Source of the DNA: Schistosoma haematobium
Taxonomy: Eukaryota > Platyhelminthes > Trematoda > Strigeidida > Schistosomatidae
Direction: 5' to 3'
Length of the DNA: 64,000 nt
NCBI RefSeq assembly: GCF_000699445.3
Contig: NC_067198.1
Span: 7,748,801 to 7,812,800, forward strand
The notes beneath the pieces were generated by a model. It saw only the letters and a list, made by a program, of their open reading frames with translations, did not search any database and was not told the origin of the DNA. This document shows positions 21,073 through 31,717 of the stretch, piece after piece. A program made the translations under genes and the position numbers. Each line of letters opens with the position of its first letter. Within the stretch, counting starts at the first letter, position 1.

Positions 21073-21345
21073 TTGCAGATGAGTAAGAACAGACACATCA
21101 TAAGAATAAACGAATATGACGACCAAACATTTTGGTACCATAGAAAGTATGGCGACATAGCTATGAAGTGTGTTACGTCCTGCAAATTTTTCGAGTTATT
21201 TTTCTTGCTAAAACGTTTCAACCAGACAGTAATAACGATAGACGTTACTGGTCATGCCCGTAGTCGCCTCTTACATGTCCTTGAAAAGACTTCTGGTTAC
21301 AAATTCTAAGTAGACACTGGAACCGAAGTAAGTGTTATTTCAGTT
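21073..21345 (+). pseudogene. Gag zinc motif and protease remnant (old element)
   Basis: The frame at 21073 has FWYHRKYGDIAMKCVTSC, equivalent to the CX2HX9CX3C (CHCC) gag motif of the dimer element but with the first Cys replaced by Phe. After a stop at 21307-21309 the same frame gives VDTGTEVSVI, the aspartic protease active-site loop. Protease-like sequence continues toward 21540 on broken frames. Confidence 0.7.
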
Positions 21346-21779
21346 ACCTTAGCCAAGAGACCTATTGTTAAATGTGAAAAATACTCTTTGAGAGAGTTTA
21401 ATAAAACTGAAATCAAGACATTCGGAGAGAAACTCCTGACATTAGACTTGGGAATTAGACGTCTTGTAAGCTGGGTGTTTATTATCACTGATGTCTGTCA
21501 CTGTGTATTAAGTGCAAACTCCCTAAGCTTCTACAACTTATAAGTTGATGTTAAAAAAAATCAAATTTATCGATTCTTGAACAAAACTTCAAGTTCTAAT
21601 AGTTCAGTTGGATTTTCACATACATAGTATTAAAACCGACACCCCAGTAAAGGATATATATTTTATCCAATTTCCCCAAGACACCGAAACCAGATTACAG
21701 TGAAAGCACCATCCAACATTCGTAGCACATCGAATCATGACAATAAGCACGTCCATCTCGATCACAACCGGATAAGCTT

Positions 21780-22596
21780 ACTGTTTCAAAAGCCGAACTC
21801 GAGCACATGATGCGACTTGGAATAAAACACTCATCAAGTAGCCCCTGGGCATCCCCACTCCACATGGTAACTAAGTGGGATCAGGATTGGCGGCTCTGTG
21901 GCGATTAACAGTCATTGAATAACTTACCGTTACCTGACAGTTACCCCATTCCATATTTTGTGTGACATTTTGCCTACGTTACACGGTAAACTATTTTTTT
22001 CTAAAATCAATAGAGTGTATCATCAGATTCCAGTAGCATCCGAGGTTATAGCAAAAACAGTCACCCTACTCCAGTTGGTTTGTTTGAATTTCTGAGAACG
22101 CCATTTGGATTAGAGAACACCTCACAGACACTTCAATGATTTATGGATGAGGTCACTAAAGGCCTAGATTTTGTTTTCGTGTATATTGACGATACGTCAG
22201 TAGCTAGCAGTTCGTCCCACAAACATACCGACCACGTACATCAACTAACAAAAAGATTTCGGAGATTTAGTATGATTATTAGTTCAACCAAATGTATTTT
22301 TGTAGTCGAGAGTCTTGAGTTTTTAGGTCACTTCACTGACAAACATGGTATCAAACCGTTAGACTCAAAAATCGAAGCCATCGAAAATTCTTGAGAGCCA
22401 GATTCATCGAACAAATTTGATGTTTCTTGGAGATGATGAATTTTTGCTGCCGGTTTTCTCCACACTACTCAGTCATTCTATAACATTTAGGGAGGTGCTA
22501 AAAGACAAAGCCAAAAAGTTCACATTATCCTCCAAAGCAAAAGACGCTTTTTCTGCTGCTAAAACAGCAATTGTTTCTACTACCATGATGAATTAC
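21780..22596 (+). pseudogene. Reverse transcriptase remnant (old element)
   Basis: Blocks in order: a [19 protein letters not shown] finger region (near 21830), a D-Q-D-WRLCGD block (near 21885), FEFLRTPFGL (near 22085), then the frame 22143-22394 with FVYIDDTSVASSSS (catalytic YIDD) and FLGHFTDKHGIKPL. A further frame at 22417-22608 carries the thumb/connection region. There are multiple frameshifts. The reading is interrupted at 22597 by another element and resumes at 23699. Confidence 0.72.
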
Positions 22597-23693
22597 TGTG
22601 GTGTTTGAACAAACTAATGATTCCCATATACTTGTTGAATGCTTGATTTCGAATTCTAAATACAGTACATTCGTTCGTGTTCATCTAGTACTTCTTGATC
22701 CGACTACGTTATTTCTGGGATTCCTAGTTCATACGACAATTTAAATACTTCTAATTATCACATTGGCGTAACGATGGAGCCTGTGATGGAATTGTTGGAT
22801 ATACATTCAGATTTCGATGCTTTTGAGGATTAATTTGAAAGGTTCGAAATTCGGGCTATGACCAACGAAGATGATGATGTTAACATTGTAGCACATTCAC
22901 TCACATTCATCGGAAAAGAAGCATATGGCTTATTAAAAACTCTGCCTTAACCGGAAAAGCCCATTTCGCTTCCTTACACAGCTCTCAAGGAACTACTACT
23001 AGACTATGTTAAGTATACAAATTTCGATTGCGGTAAAGGGAGATTTCGTAAAATGATTCATGAGGATATAAAAAATTCCACTACATTACGTCATCGTAGT
23101 CCGGCGCGTACTGAAGGTTACGCAGATAATTCATTGGGGAGTTGCGATGCAGTTCACGAAAGTGGGCACAAGTTTGGTCAATGCTTGTCCTGTGGTATGT
23201 TCCACTCTTTTAATCAATGTAAATTTCGTAATTCTGAGTGCTTTAGATATGGTAATATTAGACATATTCAGCCCGTTTGTAATACTACTGTTCATCTTGC
23301 TGCAACGAATATTAAGTCTTGTAATTATGATTCTATTAAGTCCAGTGTTCCTAATGATAATTTGTCTTTATCAACGATTTCAAAAGACAGTGTAGAGTTA
23401 AATGAAACTCAGAATTCTCGTGAGACAACAGTTTCTAATCAATCGACTGGTCAGATTTCTCATGTTATCGTACCAGATATGGTTTTTCCTAACGATTCAC
23501 TTATTTCTAACGAAATTCCTTCCAAACCTGAGGAAAATATGTTGAGTGAACCTAATCATGATCAAAACCCTGATGTTTTCAGAATTCTGAATACAGTACA
23601 TTCGTTCGTGCTTATCTAGTACTTCTTGATCCGACTACGTTATTTCTGGGATTCTTAGTTTATAAGATAATTCAAATACTTCTAATTATCACA
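22597..23693 (+). mobile_element. Gag-bearing deletion derivative of the 166-bp LTR family
   Basis: The left LTR 22597-22762 (166 bp, TGTGGTG...TATCACA) is complete. The right LTR 23582-23693 lacks its first 54 bp and is fused directly to the end of gag. ATTAC (22592-22596) and CTTAC (23694-23698) look like a 5-bp target duplication with one mismatch. The sequence after the left LTR, TTGGCGTAACG, is where a primer-binding site is expected. No protease, RT or integrase is present, so this is a pol-less derivative of about 1.1 kb. It interrupts the RT-RNase H region of the old element. Confidence 0.82.
22774..23587 (+). pseudogene. gag: Gag with tandem zinc knuckles
   Basis: An ATG lies 11 bases after the LTR. 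The frame reads MEPVMELLDIHSDFDAFED and then meets two early stops before the ORF at 23053-23619. Capsid-like features are LLDIHSDFDAFED and AYGLLKTLP. Two zinc-knuckle-like clusters lie near 23185-23285, CLSCGMFHSFNQC and CFRYGNIRHIQPVC; the second has Tyr in place of its second Cys. The C-terminal tail is Asn/Ser/Pro/Asp-rich and is cut by the fusion to the LTR. Gag alone would package RNA but not reverse-transcribe it. Confidence 0.7.
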
Positions 23694-23698
23694 CTTAC

Positions 23699-24523
23699 CC
23701 AAATCCTGATTCGGAAGTAACACTAATTCTGTGTATGGACGTGTCCCAGGCCACACTAAGTGTGGTACTGCCATAGTGAGTAGATAATGAAATCAAACCA
23801 TTTGCTTTCTTTTCAAAGAAACTAGAACCAACTCAAACGTGATACAGCACTTTTGGTAGAGAATTATTGGCTATTTGCTTAGTGGTTTAACATTTTAAAC
23901 ATTTACTGCAAGGTGATTTCGTAATATTGACTGACCATAAACCTTTGACTTACACCTTGAGTGCCCAAAGCGATAGTTATTCTTCCAGAGAAATTTGACA
24001 ATTAAATTACATTTCCCAATCCTCCACCAACATACAGTTTATAAAAGGTGAGTCAACTGTTTTGACAGATACTTTATCACGTTTCAACGTCGATGCCATT
24101 TGCTCCATTAAGGGAACTGTTTTATTAGACATTGGACGTTTGCAGGCTGATGAGTCTGATCTTGCTGCTTGTAAACAGAATTCGAGTCTAGTGTTGAAAA
24201 GTGCTCCAATAGCACACTCTAACTCTACCATAATTTTTGATACTGTAACTGGAACACACAGACTGTTTGTGCTAATAGTGTACAAGCAAAACGTCTGTGA
24301 AAGTCTTCACTCATTATCTCATCCAGGAATCCACGTTACTTAAGACTAATTGCAGAAAGATTTATTTGGCCAAAAATATAAAGCAATGATCCAGAAATTG
24401 TTTATAATGTCAATGGAGAAACATTTATGTGCATGCTGATCTAGTTGGTTCTTTGGCCCCATCGAACGGATTTACTTACGTCTTTACTGTAGAGGACCGC
24501 TTTTCCAAATGGCAATTTGCATG
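23699..24523 (+). pseudogene. RNase H and first half of integrase (old element)
   Basis: Broken frames show RNase H blocks (ILCMDVSQ near 23730, then ALLVENYWLFA and LTDHKPLTY-like sequence near 23930) and an ALSRF motif at about 24065-24085. The integrase zinc domain follows at 24062-24343 (SLHSLSHPGIHVT). The beginning of the integrase core, with the first catalytic Asp region (ADLVGSLAP, near 24440), follows. It stops at the TSD CATG (24520-24523) where the dimer is inserted. The core continues at 35425. Confidence 0.72.
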
Positions 24524-25060
24524 TGAGGTAGACCAAAAAGTATAATAACCAAAAATTAGCGATAAAGTTATTACGTCCAAAAGTTAATGCAACAATAACA
24601 ATTCATAAATTAGTAACACAAATTAAAAGTTCAGGGACGTTGCTTAAATCAGCTAGTTGTTGCGTATTCTGTTGAGTTTTGGTCCCAAAAATCCACAATT
24701 ATAAATGAGTAATAATTCCAATGAGGTAAATATGACTCCAGTAAGTTCCTTTGACGTAGAGTGTAATAGAAATGGCACAGCAGTCTAAAATGTGGATAAT
24801 ATTTGGTTTAGAATGCGATTAGCTCGATAACGCGTGAGAATAGAACAAGGAGCGTGTGTGTGTAATAGTGTATTTGCGAACAACCAAAAGTGTGTCACGC
24901 TACATTAGTATCACAACGGAAAAAGTCTTCAAGGTCATTGACTAAAACAACACGTACAGTCATTTAATGATGAATGTACATACAATGAGAAATTGACAAA
25001 GCAAATACAAATAATATTAAAGACTATTTACAAAATAAGCTTGTCAGTCATATCTCCACA
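24524..25060 (-). repeat. LTR 1 of the dimer (outer 3' LTR)
   Basis: The plus-strand reading is TGAGGTAGACC...TCTCCACA. It differs from LTRs 2 and 3 at three of its first 16 positions and is otherwise near-identical. Confidence 0.9.
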
Positions 25061-25414
25061 TAGCTCCTCCTAGAGTGTCCGGAGGTAACACTGGTTACAA
25101 TAACAACAATAAAAATTTTATACAAAAATAATATTTACAATAATAACCAATAAACAATGTGGAGATGCGTATGACATGTACGTTAATAATATACAGTGTG
25201 TTATTGCGTGAAAATAGCGGTGATGTGGCATAGCATGACAAACGAAAGTAATGAGAATACCGCCATTTAAAATCTTGGTTTGCTAACAATGATAATAATG
25301 TGCAGAACTGTTAGTGAACCCAAAAAAGGAAATTGAACTGTTTATTTTTGTGTACAATAAATGGGTAATTAAATAGAGTTTACTCGTTTATTATAGTAAC
25401 AAAAAATTTTTTTA

Positions 25415-25888
25415 TTAATAAAAAAATAAATGTGACAAAACGAATAATTGTGGAAAAATGTGATTATGTACACTGTGAAAAGGAAAAAAATCATAGATTT
25501 TGTTGGGAAAAATCGGGTGAGTATAATGGTATAGTACATCGGTAATTGTTTGTTTAGATTTTTTATTCGGCGAAATGTACACAGCGTTCGGGTTTTTTAC
25601 AGCTCTGCCTGAGCGCGTTAAGCAAGTAGGTTTGATACTCAGTTTTTCTTCCATGTCTGCTGTAGTGGTGGTTGCTGGACTGGGTTGGTTCAGTGAAGTA
25701 GTATGTTCTTTGTCGTGCTGTGCCTCGTAGAAAGCAGGCTTTATTCTATCGATAGCAATAGTCTCTTTCTTTCCACACTTGTTGATTATGAAGTGTTTGG
25801 TCGTTCTTTTAATTACTTGATATGGTCCTTCATAAAGTTGTTTCAATGGCTTTTTAACAGCATCAACTCGAAAAAGACAAACTTGCAT
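25415..25888 (-). CDS. pol: Integrase C-terminal domain and tail, copy 1
   Basis: A 157-codon frame begins with a basic [17 protein letters not shown] block, the SH3-like integrase C-terminal region of Gypsy elements that contacts DNA. A Thr/Ser/Pro-rich tail with LTRSGRAVK follows. It overlaps the core frame (25843-26505) by 46 bp in a different frame, so a frameshift separates them. It is repeated exactly at 30594-31067. Confidence 0.75.
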   Translation of the reverse strand: MQVCLFRVDAVKKPLKQLYEGPYQVIKRTTKHFIINKCGKKETIAIDRIKPAFYEAQHDKEHTTSLNQPSPATTTTADMEEKLSIKPTCLTRSGRAVKNPNAVYISPNKKSKQTITDVLYHYTHPIFPNKIYDFFPFHSVHNHIFPQLFVLSHLFFY

Positions 25889-26505
25889 GTTTCTAGATTT
25901 CTGTTGAGTTGTATTCGATTGTTATGTTCACGAGGCGGTATGGTTTTGATCTGTTGCATGGTCTGCAGCAGTTGGCTAGCAAAACGACTTGGGTCCGTTG
26001 GTGTTAAAGTGTTTGGGTCCACTAGTTGGCCTGGTAATGTAAGGGCTGTACCGTAAACTAGCTCAGCGGCTGTACAACCTATATCTTCCTTTATAGTTGA
26101 ACGAATACCCAGGAGTACAAGTGGTAATGCGTCACTCCATTTTGTCGTATCATCTTGTGCCATCAGCGAGCTTTTCAATTGGCGGCGAAATCTTTCGACC
26201 AAGCCGTTAGCTGCTGGGTGGTAGGCTGTTGTTTTGATGTGGTTCACGCCCAGAAGTCTTGTGAATTCCTGAAATAAGATAGACTGAAACTGGGGACCAC
26301 GGTCGGTGGAAGGTACTCCGTAATTTGCTATCCAACGGTCAAGGAATACGCCGACTACTGTTTCTGCGGAAGTATCAGCAATAGGGCATGCTATCGCCCA
26401 TCTGGTGAATCTGTCCACCTCAGTGAGGATGTGTGTGAATGAATTAGATGGTGGCAATGGACCAACTATGTCTAAATGAATATGTTGAAAACGTTTTTCC
26501 GGCAA
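25843..26505 (-). CDS. pol: Integrase catalytic core, copy 1
   Basis: A 220-codon frame contains the DDE triad: D12 (HLDIVGP), D68 (STDRGPQF) and E104 (NGLVERF), with D-35-E spacing. In the family these residues cut 3' ends and join the DNA to the target. The frame opens directly after an in-frame stop (26539-26541) that separates it from the zinc domain. The catalytic residues look intact although the polyprotein is broken. Confidence 0.85.
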   Translation of the reverse strand: MPEKRFQHIHLDIVGPLPPSNSFTHILTEVDRFTRWAIACPIADTSAETVVGVFLDRWIANYGVPSTDRGPQFQSILFQEFTRLLGVNHIKTTAYHPAANGLVERFRRQLKSSLMAQDDTTKWSDALPLVLLGIRSTIKEDIGCTAAELVYGTALTLPGQLVDPNTLTPTDPSRFASQLLQTMQQIKTIPPREHNNRIQLNRNLETCKFVFFELMLLKSH

Positions 26506-26538
26506 AGGATACTTGCCAACTGGACTGATCGTGTGCTT

Positions 26539-26904
26539 CTAAATCTTGCTGCGTTGACATTGTAGGCAGCTTCGCGTCCATCGTCTTATATCAGAATTGA
26601 TCTTTGGCCACACAAAACGCTCAGTAATCAATTTGGTTGTGGCTCTGATTCCTGGGTGAGAAAGGTCATGCAGTTGACGAAATACTTGTCGACGACAGGC
26701 TAGAGGGACGTGAGGGTGGTTGTTACCTGTTGAAACGTCGCAAATGATAGATGTATTTGAGAAAGGGATGGGTACTGGTTTAAGGTTCAAGTTAGACTTC
26801 TCCTGGCAGACCTTCAAATCTGTATCGTCTACTTGTAGTTTTGCGATTGTTTCTAGATTGATGTCTTGTTTACGTACCAGGGTATTTACGTCCTTACGTG
26901 ACAA
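26539..26904 (-). CDS. pol: RNase H end and integrase zinc domain, copy 1
   Basis: The frame begins at the ALSRKDV end of RNase H. It contains the HHCC domain: LHDLSHPGIRATTKLI with its two His, and SCLQCQRSK with CxxC. It ends at TAG (26539-26541), in frame with the core that follows. The same nonsense codon is at 31718-31720 in copy 2. Confidence 0.82.
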   Translation of the reverse strand: MSRKDVNTLVRKQDINLETIAKLQVDDTDLKVCQEKSNLNLKPVPIPFSNTSIICDVSTGNNHPHVPLACRRQVFRQLHDLSHPGIRATTKLITERFVWPKINSDIRRWTRSCLQCQRSKI

Positions 26905-26908
26905 TGCG

Positions 26909-27580
26909 TCAGCTACGACGTTGGTGTATCCTTTGACAAATTGGATATCTGTCGTAAACTGGGAAATGTAATCCAGTTGTCGTGCCTCGCGAGGTGTGTC
27001 GGTCGTACGAAGTGTTGAATGCGTAACATAAAGGTTTGTGATCGGTCATGATGGTGAAAGTTCGTCCTTGTAGTAAGAAGTTAAAGTGTTTAACGGCTAA
27101 GTAGATAGCAAGTAACTCCCGTCCAAAAGTACTATAGCGTTCCTGGGCTGGTGACAGTCTTTTGGAGAAAAACGCTATGGGAGTAGTCATGTTGTTTACC
27201 TGTTGTTGTAATACTGCCCCGACGGCTTTTTGAGATGCATCCGTACACAGAATTAAGTGTGTTGTGGGGTCAGTATTTAGATGTTGTAGTATGGTGGCAT
27301 TAGCTATCATCAACTTTGCTTTTTCGAATGCTGTTTTGGCGTCAGGGGGTAGGTTGAATGTCTGATTCTTTTCCCTCTTCGTACCATTTTTGTCGGTTTT
27401 TAGCAGATCGGTTAATGGCTGTAACACTTCAGCACAACGTGGTAAGAAGCCGCGATAAAAATTACACATACCGAGGAAGCGTCGTAATAACTTCACAGAG
27501 GTTGGTTCGGGGTAGTTAGCGATATCTTCAAATTTCGTCTGAAGTGGTTTGATCCCTTGTGAGTCGATGTAATGTCCCAA
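26909..27580 (-). CDS. pol: RT thumb/connection and RNase H, copy 1
   Basis: A 223-codon frame starts with MGHYIDSQGIKPL (end of RT palm/thumb). RNase H follows, with ILCTDASQKAVGAVL, the F-x-RELLAIYLAVKHF region and TDHKPL. The last 30 or so residues are out of frame: a frameshift near 27.0 kb separates it from the ALSRKDV continuation. In copy 2 the same frame is further split by a one-base shorter G run (at 32522-32526). Confidence 0.83.
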   Translation of the reverse strand: MGHYIDSQGIKPLQTKFEDIANYPEPTSVKLLRRFLGMCNFYRGFLPRCAEVLQPLTDLLKTDKNGTKREKNQTFNLPPDAKTAFEKAKLMIANATILQHLNTDPTTHLILCTDASQKAVGAVLQQQVNNMTTPIAFFSKRLSPAQERYSTFGRELLAIYLAVKHFNFLLQGRTFTIMTDHKPLCYAFNTSYDRHTSRGTTTGLHFPVYDRYPICQRIHQRRS

Positions 27581-27585
27581 AAACT

Positions 27586-28395
27586 CTAAGGCTGCGACTG
27601 CGAATATGCATTTCGAAGGATTGATGACAACACCATGTTTTTAAAACGATCAAAAAGGATCTGGACATGTTGGATGTGCTCTTCTAAAGATGAGCTTGCA
27701 ATCAGAACATCGTCGATGTAGGCAAACACGAAATCAAGGCCTCTTGTTACGTTATCCATAAAGCGTTGGAATGTCTGCGCAGCGTTTTTCAGTCCGAATG
27801 GCATCCTTAGAAACTCAAACAAACCAAAAGGTGTGATTATGGCTGTTTTCTCGATGTCTTCTGGTGCCATCGGAATTTGGTGGTATGCGCGCACGAGTTC
27901 AAGTTTCGAGAAGATGCATTTACCATGTAAATTTAACGAGAAGTTATGTATATGAGGGATAGGGTACCTATCAGGGATGGTTTGATTATTCAGACTGCGA
28001 TAGTCACCACACGGACGCCAATCTTGGTCTTTCTTTGTTACCATGTGTAACGGCGAGGCCCAAGGGCTGTTGGATGGTCTGATAATACCAAGCTGCATCA
28101 TATGTTCGAATTCTCTTTTAGCTACTTGCAACTTGCTTGGCGGTAGTCTTCTCGCCCTGGCGCTAATAGGTGGACCGGTGGTAATGATGCGGTGTTGCAC
28201 CTGATGTGGATTACATTCCTTTTGATAATCTGATTTCGTGATGCATCCGTATTCTGACAGAATGTCGTTGGAAACGTTGTTCGCAGGTTTCATTATCCGT
28301 ACACCATGGATTTCATAGTCGTTGGAAGGTGTACCATCTACCTGTAAACGTGTGTTTGCGTCGATTAATCTCTTCTTGGTCATATCTACTAACAA
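27586..28395 (-). CDS. pol: Reverse transcriptase palm/fingers, copy 1
   Basis: A 269-codon frame includes [20 protein letters not shown] (fingers), the palm motif A block [24 protein letters not shown] (motif B region) and the catalytic YIDD at residues 226-229. Motif A normally has LDL; here the catalytic Asp is Glu (residue 166) in both copies, which should impair activity. The last 20 codons follow a one-base loss in an A run near 27640 and are out of frame, also in both copies. Confidence 0.85.
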   Translation of the reverse strand: MLVDMTKKRLIDANTRLQVDGTPSNDYEIHGVRIMKPANNVSNDILSEYGCITKSDYQKECNPHQVQHRIITTGPPISARARRLPPSKLQVAKREFEHMMQLGIIRPSNSPWASPLHMVTKKDQDWRPCGDYRSLNNQTIPDRYPIPHIHNFSLNLHGKCIFSKLELVRAYHQIPMAPEDIEKTAIITPFGLFEFLRMPFGLKNAAQTFQRFMDNVTRGLDFVFAYIDDVLIASSSLEEHIQHVQILFDRFKNMVLSSILRNAYSQSQP

Positions 28396-28599
28396 ATTGT
28401 AGGCACTGAGGAAATCAGCTCCGAGGATGGGTCGTTTGACTTGGGCAACTATGCAAACCCATGTGAATCGTCTTCGGAGTCCGAGGTCTAATATAAGAGA
28501 TTGCTCTCCGTAAGTTTTGATAATTGGTTCGTCAGCCGCAATGAGAGACAGCTTAGTATTTTTTGTTTGTTGTCTTCAGGAGAGGTGAAGTGGGATAAT

Positions 28600-28665
28600 G
28601 CTAATTTCTGCTTCTGTGTGGACTAAAAATCCGAGCCAGAAATTCGATCCCTGATGTAAAAGAGG
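28600..28665 (-). pseudogene. Protease active-site remnant, copy 1
   Basis: The minus strand reads FLVHTEAEISII. The canonical Gypsy protease loop would be VDTGAEISII, so both the catalytic Asp and the following Gly are replaced (H and E). A frameshift precedes it. The identical sequence is in copy 2 (33778-33843). Confidence 0.65.
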
Positions 28666-28699
28666 CGGCTAACTTGTTAGCCAGTAACAGACGCCCCCA

Positions 28700-28915
28700 T
28701 TACTGTCTGGCCGGCTCGTTTCCCTGATAATCTGGCTTGTTTGTCGTAAAGTTGCACGGTTTAGTGCAACGACGTGCTTCCTCTCCATAATTCGAGTGAT
28801 ACCAACAAATATCAGCTGCCCGTTTGGATGACCTAGTGCGAGGTCTGGACCTTGATCGCTTTCTCGAGATCGATCTGGCAGGACGAGAGTGAATCGTGGC
28901 AATGGTCGCCTGCAA
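28700..28915 (-). CDS. gag: Gag C-terminus with CHCC zinc motif, copy 1
   Basis: The frame encodes an Arg/Ser-rich linker (SRKRSRSRPRTRSSKR) and the motif CWYHSNYGEEARRCTKPC, that is CX2HX9CX3C, the CHCC gag motif diagnostic of CsRn1-type elements (known family feature). It is separated from the rest of gag by a G-run one base shorter than in copy 2. Confidence 0.8.
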   Translation of the reverse strand: MQATIATIHSRPARSISRKRSRSRPRTRSSKRAADICWYHSNYGEEARRCTKPCNFTTNKPDYQGNEPARQ

Positions 28916-28941
28916 CGATGCTACTTGCTGAGTTAAGTGTG

Positions 28942-29595
28942 CTATTTGCTGCTGAATGTCCAGAGGGGGTTCATCGTGTCTCTACTAGAGGTTTGTAGTG
29001 CATTCAAACACCGACTGTCGGGATAAATCTCCATCATCTTGTCTGCCATATCAGCTAGATCGTCGAGATTGACGGAAGTTCCTGATACGCTGAGAATTTG
29101 GGTGACGTTCTGTGGTAAACGTTGAAACCACATCTGTTTAAGTAATGCGTCGTCTACCTTATATGACCCTGCTAAATGTTTCATATGCCGGAGTAATTGC
29201 GAGGGTCTCTTGTCCCCCAATTCGCAAGACATTAGCAACTGATACAGTCTTCTCTCGTCTGAAACCGAGGTGCGTTGGATTACGGCTGTCTTTATCTTAT
29301 CATAAGGTTCTGATTCTGATACATGGTCGATCAAGTCTCCTACTTCAGCAGAAATCTCTATGGGGAGTGCGCCAACTACATTTGCATACTTTGTTGCCTG
29401 TGATCGTATGCCTCGTCTCATAAATAATGCGTCGACTTGTGCAAACCAGATTCTGGGATTATTTACACTGTACGTTGGTAATCTTAACTCTGAAATTGCG
29501 TTGATCGAGTTTAAAGAATTATCTTCTGGTTGTGAAGAGTTCAAGGGATTGGTCAGTGGACTATCTATATCTATGAGTTTACCAGGAGAGTTCAT
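28942..29595 (-). CDS. gag: Gag N-terminal and capsid part, copy 1
   Basis: A 217-codon frame opens MNSPGKLIDID about 110 bp from the LTR. It includes ISELRLPTYSVNNPRIWFAQ, LLMSCELGDKRPSQLLRHMK, LWLQRLP-like and LADMADKMMEI blocks typical of retrotransposon capsids in this clade. It terminates early at a 5-G run (28966-28970); copy 2 has 6 G and stays open through the zinc motif. Confidence 0.82.
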   Translation of the reverse strand: MNSPGKLIDIDSPLTNPLNSSQPEDNSLNSINAISELRLPTYSVNNPRIWFAQVDALFMRRGIRSQATKYANVVGALPIEISAEVGDLIDHVSESEPYDKIKTAVIQRTSVSDERRLYQLLMSCELGDKRPSQLLRHMKHLAGSYKVDDALLKQMWFQRLPQNVTQILSVSGTSVNLDDLADMADKMMEIYPDSRCLNALQTSSRDTMNPLWTFSSK

Positions 29596-29681
29596 GATGG
29601 CAAAAACAAAAAATATGATGTCGTGCCAAGTGATAATAATTATTAAAAACGTAGATACATATAGTAAATGTCTATAAAAAA

Positions 29682-29690
29682 TAATCGAGG
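29682..29690 (-). promoter_or_regulatory. Possible primer-binding site, copy 1
   Basis: On the minus strand the LTR end is followed, six bases on, by TGGTGAGCC. TGG matches the CCA 3' end of a tRNA primer, but no tRNA is assigned and the six-base spacer is unusual. The equivalent in copy 2 is near 34862-34878. Confidence 0.4.
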
Positions 29691-29703
29691 CTCACCAAAT
29701 AAT

Positions 29704-30239
29704 TGTGGTGGACCAAAATGTATAATAACCAAAAATTAGCGATAAAGTTATTACGTCCAAAAGTTAATGCAACAATAACAATTCATAAATTAGTAACACA
29801 AATTAAAAGTTCAGGGACGTTGCTTAAATCAGCTAGTTGTTGCGTATTCTGTTGAGTTTTGGTCCCAAAATCCACAATTATAAATGAGTAATAATTCCAA
29901 TGAGGTAAATATGACTCCAGTAAGTTCCTTTGACGTAGAGTGTAATAGAAATGGCACAGCAGTCTAAAATGTGGATAATATTTGGTTTAGAATGCGATTA
30001 GCTCGATAACGCGTGAGAATAGAACAAGGAGCGTGTGTGTGTAATAGTGTATTTGCGAACAACCAAAAGTGTGTCACGCTACATTAGTATCACAACGGAA
30101 AAAGTCTTCAAGGTCATTGACTAAAACAACACGTACAGTCATTTAATGATGAATGTACATACAATGAGAAATTGACAAAGCAAATACAAATAATATTAAA
30201 GACTATTTACAAAATAAGCTTGTCAGTCATATCTCCACA
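29704..30239 (-). repeat. LTR 2 of the dimer (shared central LTR)
   Basis: 536 bp (one A shorter in one A run than LTRs 1 and 3). It serves as 5' LTR of copy 1 and 3' LTR of copy 2. Confidence 0.92.
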
Positions 30240-30593
30240 TAGCTCCTCCTAGAGTGTCCGGAGGTAACACTGGTTACAATAACAACAATAAAAATTTTAT
30301 ACAAAAATAATATTTACAATAATAACCAATAAACAATGTGGAGATGCGTATGACATGTACGTTAATAATATACAGTGTGTTATTGCGTGAAAATAGCGGT
30401 GATGTGGCATAGCATGACAAACGAAAGTAATGAGAATACCGCCATTTAAAATCTTGGTTTGCTAACAATGATAATAATGTGCAGAACTGTTAGTGAACCC
30501 AAAAAAGGAAATTGAACTGTTTATTTTTGTGTACAATAAATGGGTAATTAAATAGAGTTTACTCGTTTATTATAGTAACAAAAAATTTTTTTA

Positions 30594-31067
30594 TTAATAA
30601 AAAAATAAATGTGACAAAACGAATAATTGTGGAAAAATGTGATTATGTACACTGTGAAAAGGAAAAAAATCATAGATTTTGTTGGGAAAAATCGGGTGAG
30701 TATAATGGTATAGTACATCGGTAATTGTTTGTTTAGATTTTTTATTCGGCGAAATGTACACAGCGTTCGGGTTTTTTACAGCTCTGCCTGAGCGCGTTAA
30801 GCAAGTAGGTTTGATACTCAGTTTTTCTTCCATGTCTGCTGTAGTGGTGGTTGCTGGACTGGGTTGGTTCAGTGAAGTAGTATGTTCTTTGTCGTGCTGT
30901 GCCTCGTAGAAAGCAGGCTTTATTCTATCGATAGCAATAGTCTCTTTCTTTCCACACTTGTTGATTATGAAGTGTTTGGTCGTTCTTTTAATTACTTGAT
31001 ATGGTCCTTCATAAAGTTGTTTCAATGGCTTTTTAACAGCATCAACTCGAAAAAGACAAACTTGCAT
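30594..31067 (-). CDS. pol: Integrase C-terminal domain and tail, copy 2
   Basis: Identical in translation to 25415-25888. It is out of frame with the core, by the same shift as copy 1. Confidence 0.75.
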   Translation of the reverse strand: MQVCLFRVDAVKKPLKQLYEGPYQVIKRTTKHFIINKCGKKETIAIDRIKPAFYEAQHDKEHTTSLNQPSPATTTTADMEEKLSIKPTCLTRSGRAVKNPNAVYISPNKKSKQTITDVLYHYTHPIFPNKIYDFFPFHSVHNHIFPQLFVLSHLFFY

Positions 31068-31684
31068 GTTTCTAGATTTCTGTTGAGTTGTATTCGATTG
31101 TTATGTTCACGAGGCGGTATGGTTTTGATCTGTTGCATGGTCTGCAGCAGTTGGCTAGCAAAACGACTTGGGTCCGTTGGTGTTAAAGTGTTTGGGTCCA
31201 CTAGTTGGCCTGGTAATGTAAGGGCTGTACCGTAAACTAGCTCAGCGGCTGTACAACCTATATCTTCCTTTATAGTTGAACGAATACCCAGGAGTACAAG
31301 TGGTAATGCGTCACTCCATTTTGTCGTATCATCTTGTGCCATCAGCGAGCTTTTCAATTGGCGGCGAAATCTTTCGACCAAGCCGTTAGCTGCTGGGTGG
31401 TAGGCTGTTGTTTTGATGTGGTTCACGCCCAGAAGTCTTGTGAATTCCTGAAATAAGATAGACTGAAACTGGGGACCACGGTCGGTGGAAGGTACTCCGT
31501 AATTTGCTATCCAACGGTCAAGGAATACGCCGACTACTGTTTCTGCGGAAGTATCAGCAATAGGGCATGCTATCGCCCATCTGGTGAATCTGTCCACCTC
31601 AGTGAGGATGTGTGTGAATGAATTAGATGGTGGCAATGGACCAACTATGTCTAAATGAATATGTTGAAAACGTTTTTCCGGCAA
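31022..31684 (-). CDS. pol: Integrase catalytic core, copy 2
   Basis: Identical in translation to 25843-26505, with triad D12, D68 and E104. The sequence gives no sign of separate decay of the two copies here. Confidence 0.85.
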   Translation of the reverse strand: MPEKRFQHIHLDIVGPLPPSNSFTHILTEVDRFTRWAIACPIADTSAETVVGVFLDRWIANYGVPSTDRGPQFQSILFQEFTRLLGVNHIKTTAYHPAANGLVERFRRQLKSSLMAQDDTTKWSDALPLVLLGIRSTIKEDIGCTAAELVYGTALTLPGQLVDPNTLTPTDPSRFASQLLQTMQQIKTIPPREHNNRIQLNRNLETCKFVFFELMLLKSH

Positions 31685-31717
31685 AGGATACTTGCCAACT
31701 GGACTGATCGTGTGCTT

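Noticed and set aside
25703..26056. 117-codon plus-strand ORF, repeated at 30882-31235
   Set aside because: It is antisense to the integrase core and tail of the dimer element and has no independent features; repetition only reflects the duplicated element.
29145..29677. Plus-strand ORFs of 92 and 105 codons over gag
   Set aside because: These are shadows antisense to the gag frame of the dimer element; the same ones occur at 34324-34844.
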